Assembly (NCBI RefSeq): GCF_020091405.1
Contig: NZ_CP081903.1
Location: 1,240,001 to 1,304,000, forward strand
Direction: 5' to 3'
DNA from: Bacteroides cellulosilyticus
GTDB lineage: Bacteria > Bacteroidota > Bacteroidia > Bacteroidales > Bacteroidaceae
DNA: 64,000 nt
Part shown: in pieces, positions 9,229-18,224 of the stretch
Layout: the number at the start of each line of letters is the position of its first letter
How positions within the stretch are numbered: the first letter of the stretch is position 1
The notes under the pieces: model-generated
The model's input: the letters and a program-made list of their open reading frames with translations, nothing else
What the model was told of the DNA's origin: nothing
The model's database searches: none
Made by a program: the position numbers and the translations under genes

Positions 9229-11895
9229 ATGAGTAAAGAGAAAACATTTCCAGCCCGGAAACTCCGGATACTGATACCCATGATTCTGTTCCTGTCCCAA
9301 ACAGTTTGCGCACAGCATGAAAATAAGACAATCAACGACGGTTGGAAATTCCATAAAGGTGAGTGCGAGGCCGCAGCCTCTCCGGCTTACGACGACAGTG
9401 CGTGGAACAGCATACATCTCCCGCACACATGGAATACGGATGCATATACCGAAAAAAAGTATTACCAGGGAACAGGATGGTATCGCCGTACACTGACGTT
9501 GCCGCAACATTGGCAAGGCAAACAGGTATTCCTGAAACTGGATGCAGCCAGCAAGGCCGCTGCCATCTACATCAACGGTAAAGAAGCAGGCGAACATAAC
9601 GGCGGATATACCGCCTGCACATTCGATATCACTTCGCTCTGTTCGTTCGACTCTCCCAACTCTCTCGCTATCCGTGTAGACAACGCCCGGCAGGATATCC
9701 CCCCTATCTCCGCCGACTTTACATTCTTTGGCGGCATCTACCGGGATGTATGGCTCACAGCAGTCTCCAAACAGCATTTCCATCTGACCAACCACGGTTC
9801 GGACGGGATATTTATCAGTACCCCGCAAGTGTCCGAAGAAAAAGGCACGATACTTATTCGCGGAGAGATAAAGAACGATGCAGAACAGAAAGCATCTCTT
9901 GAACTGGAGCATATCGTATACAATCCCGACGGAAGTATTGCCCAAACTCAGAAACAGTCTATCCAGATAAAAGGTGGAGAATTATACTCTTTTCATACCG
10001 AAACCGTCCCTATCCTGTCCCCCCGATTATGGACACCCGAGACACCTCATCTCTACAGAGTAGAAAGCATTCTGCGCAATAAAAAGACAAAAGCCATCCT
10101 CGACCGCAATAATCATCATACAGGTTTCCGCTGGTTTGGCTTCGATGGCAAGACAGGCTTCTCCCTCAACGGAAAGCCCTATAAACTGCGCGGTATCTGC
10201 CGCCACCAAGACCAGAAGCCCATCGGAGTCGCACTGACGGACGAGATGCACCGCCGCGACATGATGCTGATGAAAGAGATGGGCGCCAACTTTATCCGAA
10301 TCTCCCATTATCCGCAAGATGATGCCCTGTTGGAAATGTGCGACAAACTCGGTATGCTGGCCTGGGAAGAAATACCCATCATCGACATCGTGCCCGACAC
10401 TCCGGGTTACGCAGAAAACTGCGAAAGCAATCTGCGAGAAATGATACGCCAACACTATAATCACCCCTCCATCATCACTTGGGGATACATGAATGAGATA
10501 TTACTCGTCACCCAGCGCCGCTATAAAAAAGAAGAAGAACTGAAACCCGTGCTGGAACGGACACTGGCACTCGCCAATCGTCTGGAGAAAGTTTTGAAAG
10601 AAGAAGACTCCACCCGTGTCAGCACTATGGCCTTTCATGGCAGCAACAGTTACAACGAGGTAGGACTGGGCAATATTACCGATATTATCGGCTGGAATCT
10701 GTATCAAGGCTGGTATGGAGGCAACCTTACAGGCTTCGAACACTTCCTGGCAGAACAACACAAAAAGTTTCCTTCGCACCCCATGATTGTCAGCGAATAC
10801 GGTGCAGGTTCTGACAAGCGCATACATTCGCTGCAACCGAACGCTTTCGATTTCAGCATCGAGTATCAGCAGAAGTACCTGGAGCATTACCTGCCCGTAC
10901 TGGAAGAAACGCCTTACGTCTGTGGCGGAACGCACTGGAACTTCATCGATTTCTCCTCCGCCCTGCGTGATGAATCTATGCCGCGCATCAACAACAAAGG
11001 ACTGGTATATTCGGATCGTACCCCAAAAGACGTGTACTATTACTACAAGGCAGCCTGGCGACAAGACATTCCCGTGTTGCACATCGCCAGCCGCGACTGG
11101 ACTCACCGCACCGGCATACAGCAGGGAGAAGCCCCGGTAATGCTGCCGGTCAAAGTATACACCAACCTTCCGGAAGTGGAACTTTTCATTGATGGAAAGT
11201 CTCTGGGCAAGCAAAAAACTGAGAATTATACCGTTATATTCGAAGTACCATTCAGCCATAAAGAACACTTCATTTCCGCCAAGGCTGAACGTAAAGAAGC
11301 ATCCCGTAATCCCCGTACCATTGAAGACGGCATCCACCTCAGCTTCACCCCTGCCCCTGCAAAGCTGAATGAAACAAACTTACGGAATCTGGAACTTGCC
11401 GTCAACGTAGGCAGCAATTGCTTCTATACTTCCGATGAAAGCCAGCTCACATGGCTACCCGATCAGCCCTACACTGAAAACAGTTGGGGATATATTGGCG
11501 GAGAAAGCAAAAGTAGTCAGACACAGGTTGAGAATACCAATGACGGACCGTTGTTCCAAACCCTTCGCAACGACATCGAAGGCTATTGTTTCGATGTTCC
11601 CAACGGAGTTTACGAGATAGAATTTCTTTTTACAGATATATTCCGGGAGAATGCAGCCACCGCCTACCAGTTGGGACGGAATTCCGATGTAGAAAGCCGC
11701 GAGAACTGCTTCAGCATAATCGTTAATGATGAAACTGTAGAAGAAGACTTTTCTCCTTGCCGGGAGAGCGGTTACTTCCATGCTTTGCGGAAAAGATACA
11801 ATATTACAAACTTTCGGAATAAAATTGAAATACGCTTCCCTGTTCGGAATGGAAAAAGCTTTCTGAACGGTATAAAACTCAGAAAACTTTATTAA
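9229..11895 (+). CDS. GH2 glycoside hydrolase with C-terminal malectin-like domain
   Basis: 888 aa with an N-terminal signal peptide and no lipobox, so probably periplasmic. It has the GH2 sugar-binding jelly roll (motif INDGWKFHKG; HTWNTDAY), an Ig-like middle domain and a TIM barrel. The acid/base is in WGYMNE (Glu423) and the nucleophile in IVSEYGAGSD (Glu523). After about residue 620 come an Ig-like domain and, from ~720, a malectin-like module (LELAVNVGSNCFYT, LPDQPYTENSWGYIGG). GH2 members are beta-galactosidases, beta-glucuronidases and beta-mannosidases. The uronate genes that follow make a glucuronidase attractive, but no specificity-determining residue was identified. It is translated 18 nt upstream of the lyase fusion. 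Confidence 0.88.
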   Translation: MSKEKTFPARKLRILIPMILFLSQTVCAQHENKTINDGWKFHKGECEAAASPAYDDSAWNSIHLPHTWNTDAYTEKKYYQGTGWYRRTLTLPQHWQGKQVFLKLDAASKAAAIYINGKEAGEHNGGYTACTFDITSLCSFDSPNSLAIRVDNARQDIPPISADFTFFGGIYRDVWLTAVSKQHFHLTNHGSDGIFISTPQVSEEKGTILIRGEIKNDAEQKASLELEHIVYNPDGSIAQTQKQSIQIKGGELYSFHTETVPILSPRLWTPETPHLYRVESILRNKKTKAILDRNNHHTGFRWFGFDGKTGFSLNGKPYKLRGICRHQDQKPIGVALTDEMHRRDMMLMKEMGANFIRISHYPQDDALLEMCDKLGMLAWEEIPIIDIVPDTPGYAENCESNLREMIRQHYNHPSIITWGYMNEILLVTQRRYKKEEELKPVLERTLALANRLEKVLKEEDSTRVSTMAFHGSNSYNEVGLGNITDIIGWNLYQGWYGGNLTGFEHFLAEQHKKFPSHPMIVSEYGAGSDKRIHSLQPNAFDFSIEYQQKYLEHYLPVLEETPYVCGGTHWNFIDFSSALRDESMPRINNKGLVYSDRTPKDVYYYYKAAWRQDIPVLHIASRDWTHRTGIQQGEAPVMLPVKVYTNLPEVELFIDGKSLGKQKTENYTVIFEVPFSHKEHFISAKAERKEASRNPRTIEDGIHLSFTPAPAKLNETNLRNLELAVNVGSNCFYTSDESQLTWLPDQPYTENSWGYIGGESKSSQTQVENTNDGPLFQTLRNDIEGYCFDVPNGVYEIEFLFTDIFRENAATAYQLGRNSDVESRENCFSIIVNDETVEEDFSPCRESGYFHALRKRYNITNFRNKIEIRFPVRNGKSFLNGIKLRKLY

Positions 11896-11913
11896 CTTCA
11901 AAATAAAAACGCC

Positions 11914-14247
11914 ATGAGAGCTAAAATTTGCTTAATTATCACCAGTCTGATGCTTGCGGCAAGCAGCATACATGCACAGTCCATCTGGGACAAGGCACAT
12001 CTGGAGAGAGTAAAACAATCATTACATCAACCGTACTTTTCGGCTGCTTATCAGGAACTGATAACGGATGCTGAAAGAACGCTTGACGCACAGCCCTTGT
12101 CCGTCATGATGAAAGAGAAGACACCCGGCAGCGGAGACAAGCATGACTACATGAGTCAGGCACGCTATTTCTGGCCCGACCCGACCAAACCGGACGGGCT
12201 GCCCTACATCAGCCGTGACGGTGAATCGAACCCGGAACTGAACAAGCTGGACCGTAACCGCCTCGGGGCAACCGCCCAACGCGTCACCACCCTTGCCCTT
12301 GCCTGGTACTTCAGCGGTGACGAGAAGTATGCCCAAAAAGCTACGGAACTGATCCGTGTATGGTTCTTTAATAAGGATACGCGTATGAACCCCAACCTGG
12401 AATATGCCCAGATGATACCGGGACACAACAACAATAAAGGGCGTTGCTATGGGGTCATCGATACCTATTCCTTCGTCGAGATGCTGGATGCCGTGCAATT
12501 GCTGGAGGGGTCAAAGGCCTTCACCCCGAAAGATTCCAAGCAACTGAAAGCATGGTTCGGCAAGTTGCTGACTTGGATACTGAACAGTCCGCAGGGACAG
12601 GAAGAGGCACGCCAGGCCAATAACCACAGTACGGCGCACGACGCACAGGTCATTGCTTTCGCCTTGTACGCAGGAAATACGAAAGTAGCGCAGGAAGTCA
12701 TCAATGCCATTCCCCAGAAGCGCATCTTCACCCAGATAGAACCGGACGGAAAGCAACCGCACGAACTGCGTCGCACCCTTGCCTTCGGTTACTCACAGTT
12801 CAATCTGTCTCACTTCATCGACATCTTCATGATGGCACGGAAGATCGGAATCTCCATTGACAATGCCACCTCGGCAGACGGGCGCAACTTCTACAAGGCT
12901 ATGGACTTTCTGGTTCCCTACGTGGGAAAAGAAGTGAAAGACTGGCCTTACCGTCAAATCAGCGAGTGGGAACATAAACAGCAGGAGTTCTGCAAAGATT
13001 TATACCGCACCAGCTTGTTCAACCCTGCACGGAAAGACTACCTGGAACTCTATAAAGCCCACCGCATCATCAACTGGAAAGACCGCTTCAACCTGCTATG
13101 GGTAGAAGCCGACGATGTGGACAACGCCTATGCTTTCGCCTGCGGACAACTCCAGTTTGCCCTGAAGTGCGCCGATAAAGCCAGAAAAGAAGGAGACAAC
13201 CAGTGCAAGCACCGCGTCACGCCCCGCAGCCTCAACAAAGACGGCTCACTGAGGATGATACATCCCCACGACTGGTGTTCAGGCTTCTTCCCCGGTTCAC
13301 TGTGGCAGATGTATGCCTACACGAACGATGACTTCTGGCGTCAGCAAGCCATCAGCAACACCTGGATGATAGAAGAAGCCAAATGGCACAAAGGCACCCA
13401 CGACCTCGGTTTCATGATGAACAACAGCTTCGGCAAAGCCTATCAGTTGACCGGCGAACGTTCCTACAAAGATGTAGTGCTGCAAAGCGCCCGGACGCTG
13501 ATAACCCGCTACAACAAGAAGGTAAAGAGCATCCGTTCGTGGGACCACAACCGCGACAAGTGGAAGTTCCCCGTCATCATCGACAATCTGATGAACCTGG
13601 AGATGCTGTTCTGGGCCACCCAGGAGACCGGCGACTCCATCTACTGGAAGATTGCCGTCAACCACGCCAATACAACAATGAAGAATCATTTCCGCCCGGA
13701 TTACTCTTCTTTCCATGTAGTGGACTATGATCCCGAAACCGGTGAAGTCCGTGCCCGGCAAACCGCGCAAGGCTATGCCGACAACTCTTTCTGGAGCCGC
13801 GGACAGGCATGGGGGCTTTACGGATACACCATGTGTTACCGCTTCACCAAGAACCCCGCCTACCTGCAACAGGCACGCCACATCGCCGACTTCTTTTTCG
13901 GCCTGCCCAACCTGCCCGAAGACCTAATCCCTTATTGGGATATGAAAGCTCCCGGCATCCCCAACGTTCCCCGTGACGCTTCTGCCAGCGCCATCATGGC
14001 ATCAGCCTTGTATGAACTCCGTAGCTACGTTTCGGCAGAAGACGGCAAACGTTATCAGGACATCGCCGACAAGATAGTGGACAGCCTCAACCAGCATTAC
14101 CGTGCCGAACCTGAAACAACCTACGGCTTCCTCCTGCTCCACTCCACCGGACACCATCCGGGAGGGGACGAAATAGATGTCCCAATCAACTATGCCGACT
14201 ATTATTATCTGGAAGCATTGGCAAGAAAAGCTGCTCTTGGGCAGTAA
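11914..14247 (+). CDS. Fusion of alginate-lyase-family lyase (PL38-like) and GH88 unsaturated glucuronyl hydrolase
   Basis: 777 aa with a signal peptide (about 1-21). Residues ~25-385 match the alginate lyase superfamily, with QARYFWPDPTKPDGLPYI, PGHNNNKGRCYGVID and NNHSTAHDAQVIAFALYAGN; the pattern is closest to PL38 (mannuronan/glucuronan lyases). Residues ~400-775 form an alpha/alpha barrel of GH88, with DWCSGFFPGSLWQMY, THDLGFMM (Asp497), IIDNLMNLEMLFW (Asp557), SFWSRGQAWGLYG and PRDASASAIMASALYEL. The two Asp residues are in the positions of the GH88 catalytic pair. The lyase would create 4,5-unsaturated uronate ends and the GH88 half would remove them by hydration of the double bond, so one periplasmic protein performs consecutive steps. 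PL38 assignment is by pattern only; PL5-like is the alternative. Confidence 0.85.
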   Translation: MRAKICLIITSLMLAASSIHAQSIWDKAHLERVKQSLHQPYFSAAYQELITDAERTLDAQPLSVMMKEKTPGSGDKHDYMSQARYFWPDPTKPDGLPYISRDGESNPELNKLDRNRLGATAQRVTTLALAWYFSGDEKYAQKATELIRVWFFNKDTRMNPNLEYAQMIPGHNNNKGRCYGVIDTYSFVEMLDAVQLLEGSKAFTPKDSKQLKAWFGKLLTWILNSPQGQEEARQANNHSTAHDAQVIAFALYAGNTKVAQEVINAIPQKRIFTQIEPDGKQPHELRRTLAFGYSQFNLSHFIDIFMMARKIGISIDNATSADGRNFYKAMDFLVPYVGKEVKDWPYRQISEWEHKQQEFCKDLYRTSLFNPARKDYLELYKAHRIINWKDRFNLLWVEADDVDNAYAFACGQLQFALKCADKARKEGDNQCKHRVTPRSLNKDGSLRMIHPHDWCSGFFPGSLWQMYAYTNDDFWRQQAISNTWMIEEAKWHKGTHDLGFMMNNSFGKAYQLTGERSYKDVVLQSARTLITRYNKKVKSIRSWDHNRDKWKFPVIIDNLMNLEMLFWATQETGDSIYWKIAVNHANTTMKNHFRPDYSSFHVVDYDPETGEVRARQTAQGYADNSFWSRGQAWGLYGYTMCYRFTKNPAYLQQARHIADFFFGLPNLPEDLIPYWDMKAPGIPNVPRDASASAIMASALYELRSYVSAEDGKRYQDIADKIVDSLNQHYRAEPETTYGFLLLHSTGHHPGGDEIDVPINYADYYYLEALARKAALGQ

Positions 14248-14253
14248 TTAGTA

Positions 14254-14308
14254 CTTTTTGAGACAGTAGTTCATCTTTTTGAGACGTTTTGTATGGTAAG
14301 CGAACTAC
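14254..14308 (+). promoter_or_regulatory. Operator-like repeats upstream of the SDR-uxuA unit
   Basis: CTTTTTGAGAC occurs at 14254-14264 and again at 14275-14285, a direct repeat with 21-bp spacing (two helical turns). GTAGTTC (14266-14272) is mirrored by GAACTAC (14302-14308). The cluster lies directly before the -7 box at 14317, the place for a regulator site. Confidence 0.5.
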
Positions 14309-14316
14309 TTTTCCAC

Positions 14317-14324
14317 TATTTTTG
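14317..14324 (+). promoter_or_regulatory. Predicted -7 box (TATTTTTG) for SDR-uxuA
   Basis: TATTTTTG fits TAnnTTTG. A TTTG at 14288-14291 is a possible -33 element but the 25-nt gap is longer than the usual 19-21. It implies that the uronate-catabolic pair can be transcribed separately from the PUL. Confidence 0.5.
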
Positions 14325-14364
14325 TAGCACAGAGATTTAGAATCATTTTATAAAAGAAAAAGAC

Positions 14365-15174
14365 ATGAAAAACTTATTCGACATTAAAGACAAAGTGATT
14401 ATCGTGACCGGCGGTTGCGGTATCTTAGGAAAGAGTATCGCCAATTACCTCGCCGAACAAGGTGCCAAAATCGTTATCCTGGACCGCGTGGAGGAAATCG
14501 GTAAAGAACTGGAAGCCGAACTCAGCCAGAAGACGGAAGCCCTGTTCCTGATGACGGACGTGCTGAACAAAGAAGTGCTGGAAGAGAACAAGAAAGCCAT
14601 ACTGGAACGCTTCGGAACCATCGACGTGTTGCTGAACGCTGCCGGCGGAAACATGGCCGGCGCCACCATCGCCCCGGATAAGACCATCCTCGACCTGGAA
14701 GTGGACGCTTTCAGAAAGGTAGTGGACCTGAACCTCTTCGGCACGGTGCTGCCCACAATGGCATTCGTGGACGTAATGGCTAAGAATAAGAAAGGTGTTA
14801 TCGTAAACTTCTGCTCCGAATCCGCCCTGCGTCCGCTGACCCGCGTGGTAGGTTACGGCTCTGCCAAAGCTGCCATTGCCAACTACACCCGCTATATGGC
14901 AACGGAACTGGCCACCAAATTCAGCCCCGAACTTCGCGTAAACGCCATCGTTCCGGGCTTCCTGCTGACGAACCAGAACCGTGCGTTGCTGACCAACCCG
15001 GACGGCTCATATACCGACCGCGCAAAGACCATCATCGCCCACACTCCGTGCGGACGTTTCGCCGAACCGGAAGAGCTGTTCGGAACCATCCACTACCTCA
15101 TCAGCGATGCTTCCAGCTTCGTGACAGGTGCCCTGTCGGTAGTAGACGGCGGTTTTGACGCTTTCTCCATCTAA
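14365..15174 (+). CDS. SDR-family oxidoreductase, probable D-mannonate oxidoreductase (fructuronate reductase)
   Basis: 269 aa, cytoplasmic classical short-chain dehydrogenase. The nucleotide-binding motif is VTGGCGILGKS (near residues 14-24), followed by NAAGG, the catalytic Ser region NFCSES, the YGSAK motif (Tyr/Lys) and PGFLLTNQNR. The LLTNPDGSYTDRA segment and adjacency to uxuA are typical of SDR-type enzymes that replace UxuB and convert D-fructuronate to D-mannonate with NAD(P)H. Specificity is inferred mainly from the neighbour 39 nt downstream. Confidence 0.8.
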   Translation: MKNLFDIKDKVIIVTGGCGILGKSIANYLAEQGAKIVILDRVEEIGKELEAELSQKTEALFLMTDVLNKEVLEENKKAILERFGTIDVLLNAAGGNMAGATIAPDKTILDLEVDAFRKVVDLNLFGTVLPTMAFVDVMAKNKKGVIVNFCSESALRPLTRVVGYGSAKAAIANYTRYMATELATKFSPELRVNAIVPGFLLTNQNRALLTNPDGSYTDRAKTIIAHTPCGRFAEPEELFGTIHYLISDASSFVTGALSVVDGGFDAFSI

Positions 15175-15213
15175 GCCGATTCATATTTAATAATTGATAA
15201 TAATAATTCAAGT

Positions 15214-16383
15214 ATGGTATTATGCGAACAAACCTGGCGCTGGTACGGTCCTAATGACCCGGTCAGCCTGTGGGACATCAAGCAAGCCGGAGCAACCGGC
15301 ATCGTGAACGCCCTGCACCACATCCCCAACGGTGAGGTGTGGACGGTAGAAGAAATCATGAAACGTAAGGAAATGATTGAAGCTGTCGGCCTGCGCTGGT
15401 CGGTAGTGGAAAGCGTGCCTGTGCACGAACATATCAAAACCCAGACGGGAGATTTCCAGAAATACATCGATAACTATAAGGAAAGCCTGCGCAACCTCGG
15501 TAAGTGCGGCGTAAACATCGTGACGTACAACTTCATGCCCGTACTGGACTGGACGCGTACCGACCTTGCCTACGAACTGCCCGACGGCAGCCGTGCCCTG
15601 CGCTTTGAACGTGCCGCTTTCGTTGCTTTCGACCTCTTCCTATTGAAACGCCCCGGTGCCGAGAACGACTACACCGACGAGGAGAAAGCCAAGGCAAAAG
15701 CCCGCTTCGAGCAAATGACGGAAGCCGACAAGCAACTGCTTGTCCGCAACATGATTGCCGGCCTGCCCGGTTCGGAAGAGAGTTTCACGCTGGAACAATT
15801 CCAGCAGGAACTGGACCGCTACAAGGACATCACTCCGGAGAAGCTGCGTGCCAACCTGATTTACTTCCTGCAGGAAATCGCCCCGGTTGCCGACGAAGCC
15901 GGCGTAGAGTTGGTCATCCACCCGGACGATCCTCCCTGCTCCATCCTCGGCCTGCCGCGCATCATGAGCAGCGCCGCCGATTTCCAGGCTTTGATTGACG
16001 CTGTTCCCAACAAGAGTAACGGCCTTTGCCTTTGCACCGGTTCACTCGGCGTAAGCAGCGCCAACGACTGTGCCGCCATCATGCAGCAATTTGCCGACCG
16101 CATCAACTTCGTTCACCTGCGCAGCACGCAGCGCGACGCAGAAGGCAACTTCTACGAAGCCAACCACCTGGAAGGTGACGTAGATATGTATCACGTCATG
16201 AAGGCTTTCCTCGAACTGCAACAACGTCGCGGAGTATCCATCCCCATGCGTCCCGACCACGGGCATCAGATGGTGGACGACCTGAAGAAGAAAACCAATC
16301 CGGGATACTCCTGCATCGGCCGCCTGCGCGGACTGGCAGAATTGCGCGGACTGGAAATGGGTATCGCAAAGTCTATCTTTTAA
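15214..16383 (+). CDS. uxuA: Mannonate dehydratase
   Basis: 389 aa, full length for UxuA. Motifs: [27 protein letters not shown] at the N-terminus (shown here as its key parts WRWYGP and QAGATGIV), [48 protein letters not shown] and RPDHGHQM. The His, Cys and Asp residues in these segments match the metal-binding TIM-barrel site of the family. It dehydrates D-mannonate to 2-keto-3-deoxygluconate, feeding the Entner-Doudoroff-type KDG route. With the SDR before it, it completes glucuronate catabolism downstream of the PUL enzymes. A strong hairpin follows at 16404-16443. Confidence 0.95.
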   Translation: MVLCEQTWRWYGPNDPVSLWDIKQAGATGIVNALHHIPNGEVWTVEEIMKRKEMIEAVGLRWSVVESVPVHEHIKTQTGDFQKYIDNYKESLRNLGKCGVNIVTYNFMPVLDWTRTDLAYELPDGSRALRFERAAFVAFDLFLLKRPGAENDYTDEEKAKAKARFEQMTEADKQLLVRNMIAGLPGSEESFTLEQFQQELDRYKDITPEKLRANLIYFLQEIAPVADEAGVELVIHPDDPPCSILGLPRIMSSAADFQALIDAVPNKSNGLCLCTGSLGVSSANDCAAIMQQFADRINFVHLRSTQRDAEGNFYEANHLEGDVDMYHVMKAFLELQQRRGVSIPMRPDHGHQMVDDLKKKTNPGYSCIGRLRGLAELRGLEMGIAKSIF

Positions 16384-16403
16384 GAAGCCTCTTTATAATT
16401 AAT

Positions 16404-16443
16404 ACGGGCTACAAGGCACTTATCACTCGTGCCTGTAGCCCGT
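16404..16443. terminator. Hairpin between convergent uxuA and nucleotidyltransferase
   Basis: ACGGGCTACA(A)GGCAC pairs with GTGCCTGTAGCCCGT across a 9-nt loop, with one bulged A. It follows uxuA by 20 nt and overlaps the last codons of the minus-strand gene. There is no strong T run on the plus side. Confidence 0.65.
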
Positions 16444-16768
16444 AACTTATTAATATCTCAATACTTTCTTGTTCCACATTCTTATAAAAAGGAGTAAAAT
16501 TCCTTTTTTGCCAATCGCTATAAGTGTAAAGCAAAGGATTTATCATAGCCCCTATCTTCCAGCCCAATTCCACCAAAGGGTAAGCAACATTATCAAAGTC
16601 ATCATTATTAATCCGTTCTTTATCAATCAGAATAAGAATGTCCCAATCAGAATCTTCCCGAGCATCTCCGCGTGCCTGAGAGCCGAACAGAAGTACCCGC
16701 CCGCCTGTGGGAAGCACATGTTGCAAGGTATCCTTGATTTGCTGCAATATTTTTGTTTTAGAATACAT
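16409..16768 (-). CDS. Stand-alone nucleotidyltransferase (MNT-like)
   Basis: 119 aa from the ATG at 16768, which has AAAGAAG before it; a longer frame to 16792 would need TTG. The motif LLFGSQARGDAREDSDWDILIL is the GSxARG(x)nDSDxD signature of minimal nucleotidyltransferases, with two Asp residues for metal binding. A third acidic ligand is not clear. Such proteins are usually paired with a HEPN partner as antitoxins (AMPylating MNT) but no HEPN gene is next to it. The last dozen codons are read from the shared terminator hairpin, so the C-terminus (SYGLQARVISAL) is probably not conserved. Confidence 0.7.
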   Translation of the reverse strand: MYSKTKILQQIKDTLQHVLPTGGRVLLFGSQARGDAREDSDWDILILIDKERINNDDFDNVAYPLVELGWKIGAMINPLLYTYSDWQKRNFTPFYKNVEQESIEILISYGLQARVISAL

Positions 16769-17090
16769 GCTATCTTCTTTACTAATATCCAATTACAAAG
16801 ATAAAAATATATCATGTAATTCCAATTCAACTTAGGCTTATTTCTCCAACTTTCCTCATTATACCTGAAAGTGAGATATTATTTCACCCATTTAACCATA
16901 CCGTTATGACACTTTGCTTTTTATGCATAACGAGAATGCGATAGTTACGTCCCGGTGCAGGGAAGGACGAAAAGAAACGAACGAAAACCAGCATCTTGCT
17001 GATTGAAAGAAGAATACATAAATAAGGACAACTCTAAAAAAAGAAAAACAGATGGTCTGTATACTAAAAACACATCATCTGCCACCCATA

Positions 17091-17190
17091 TATAGATCGT
17101 CTGTGTTCCAAATATAGATCGTTTGCGTTACATCTATAGATCGTTTGCGTTGCATCTATAGATCGCTTGCATTGCATCTATAGATTGCTT
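17091..17190. repeat. Five tandem copies of a 22-bp repeat
   Basis: TATAGATC begins at 17091, 17113, 17135 and 17157, and TATAGATT at 17179: an exact 22-bp period. The consensus unit is TATAGATCGTTTGCGTTGCATC with a few substitutions. In copies 3-5 the junction forms the 10-bp palindrome ATCTATAGAT. Spacing of about two helical turns suits an array of protein sites on one face of DNA. No neighbouring gene explains it. Confidence 0.85.
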
Positions 17191-17408
17191 GCGAAAGAAG
17201 CACAGTTCCTTGCATAACCATCCATATACGTTGTCTGTTTATGCAGAAACCATGCATTTATATTCCATACATTATCCAAGCAGATTCTATTTCGAAAGTT
17301 TTGCAAGAAGTGTTTATCAGCAAAAGGGGCACTCTGATTACTTTTTGTCCGGAATAGAGTATGATGTCTGACTTTTAGCATACCCTCCTAAGTTATTACA
17401 TTAGTTTA

Positions 17409-17449
17409 AAAGAATGCGAAGCCCCCGAAGGAACTCCGCATTCACGAGA
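17409..17449 (-). terminator. Rho-independent terminator of the 17502 gene
   Basis: On the minus strand GAATGCGGAG and CTTCGCATTC enclose a C/G-rich loop and are followed by TTTT, about 55 nt beyond the stop codon at 17502. Confidence 0.75.
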
Positions 17450-17501
17450 TAAAAAAGGATTGAAAAACAGGGTATATATTGGTTAGATGAGAAATTACCT
17501 A

Positions 17502-17975
17502 TTATGATTCTTTTCGGAATAGTCGGCACAGGAAAGACCAAACAGACGTTTTCTTGCCTTTTATCGCTCTATTATGATTCAGTATCTTTTCGTTTAATGA
17601 AAGAATTCTATGGGTGAGGTCCGACATCTTCTCAAACCCCTCCTGTAGTCTTGCCTCCCGTTGAGCACGGCGATAGTTTTCCTCATACAAATCATCATTG
17701 ACTTTTGTTAAGCGTGCATTCTCCTTATAGAGCCAGTTTAAATGCTCTTTCGGAACCCGTTCGATAGTCGCATCATCTTCCGGGTAAGACTTCGTTGAAT
17801 TAAACTCAAGGGATTTCTCAAGATCCTCCGCATCCACCATCGGATCGGGGTCATCGTAGGGATCTTTATCCAGAGATGAACATCTCAGATAACCGAGCCT
17901 TATCCATTCGTGGATTTGCTCTTCGGATATGCCGTATTTCTCAGCGGCCAAACTTACAGAAAGCCAATTAGCCAT
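17502..17975 (-). CDS. Hypothetical HTH/coiled-coil protein
   Basis: 157 aa from the ATG at 17975; a TTG nine codons upstream (18002) is possible but less likely. The N-terminus (WLSVSLAAEKYGISEEQIHEWIRLGYLRCSS) has the shape of a MerR/excisionase-type helix-turn-helix. It is followed by an acidic linker and a long charged helix (about residues 75-135, NWLYKENARLTKVNDDLYEENYRRAQREARL) likely to form a coiled coil, and a basic tail. The fold suggests a small DNA-binding or scaffold protein; the function is unknown. It appears to be transcribed from the promoter at 18225, with a leader of more than 200 nt. Confidence 0.6.
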   Translation of the reverse strand: MANWLSVSLAAEKYGISEEQIHEWIRLGYLRCSSLDKDPYDDPDPMVDAEDLEKSLEFNSTKSYPEDDATIERVPKEHLNWLYKENARLTKVNDDLYEENYRRAQREARLQEGFEKMSDLTHRILSLNEKILNHNRAIKGKKTSVWSFLCRLFRKES

Positions 17976-18218
17976 ATAGAGTGTTTGATTAATAAGTTTC
18001 AAATCAACCCTATACGGCTATAACTGGTTATTACAAGAGGTACGGGGCATTACGTCTTCCCTGTAAGAAGGTATGTGGGTACCCCTAGAAAAGGAAGAGT
18101 AAGCCCGTACCAAGAACTGATACAGGCTACGCTCGTCCGATTTCTAGATAAAACTCCCACATTTTACTTACACCGGAAGAGGACATATATGTATACGCAA
18201 TACTATATGTCACTTGTT
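17976..18218 (-). promoter_or_regulatory. Long structured 5' leader of the 17502 gene
   Basis: If transcription starts just after the -7 box at 18225-18232, the mRNA has about 240 nt before the ATG. In it GGTACGGGGCATTACGTCTTCC (18039-18060) pairs with GGAAGAGTAAGCCCGTACC (18093-18111) with small bulges. A GGGTACCC palindrome lies at 18078-18085 in the loop, and GACATATA...TATATGTC forms a distal stem near 18182-18211. No known riboswitch was recognised. Confidence 0.45.
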
Positions 18219-18224
18219 CACCTG

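Larger units (their letters stand above)
16769..17501. other. 733-bp gene-poor interval
   Basis: No convincing gene: the short frames here lack family features. It contains a purine-rich stretch around 16960-17050, the 22-bp repeat array at 17091-17190 and the terminator of the next minus-strand gene at 17409-17449. Confidence 0.6.

Noticed and set aside
10501..11337. 278-aa open frame on the minus strand inside the GH2 gene
   Set aside because: Antisense shadow of a conserved enzyme; no recognisable domain or signal.
16409..16768. MNT/HEPN toxin-antitoxin pair
   Set aside because: Only the nucleotidyltransferase is present; no HEPN gene adjoins it on either side.
17091..17190. CRISPR array
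   Set aside because: Repeats are tandem without unique spacers, and no cas genes are present.
17189..17371. 60-aa plus-strand frame
   Set aside because: Starts inside the repeat array, has no family pattern or promoter.
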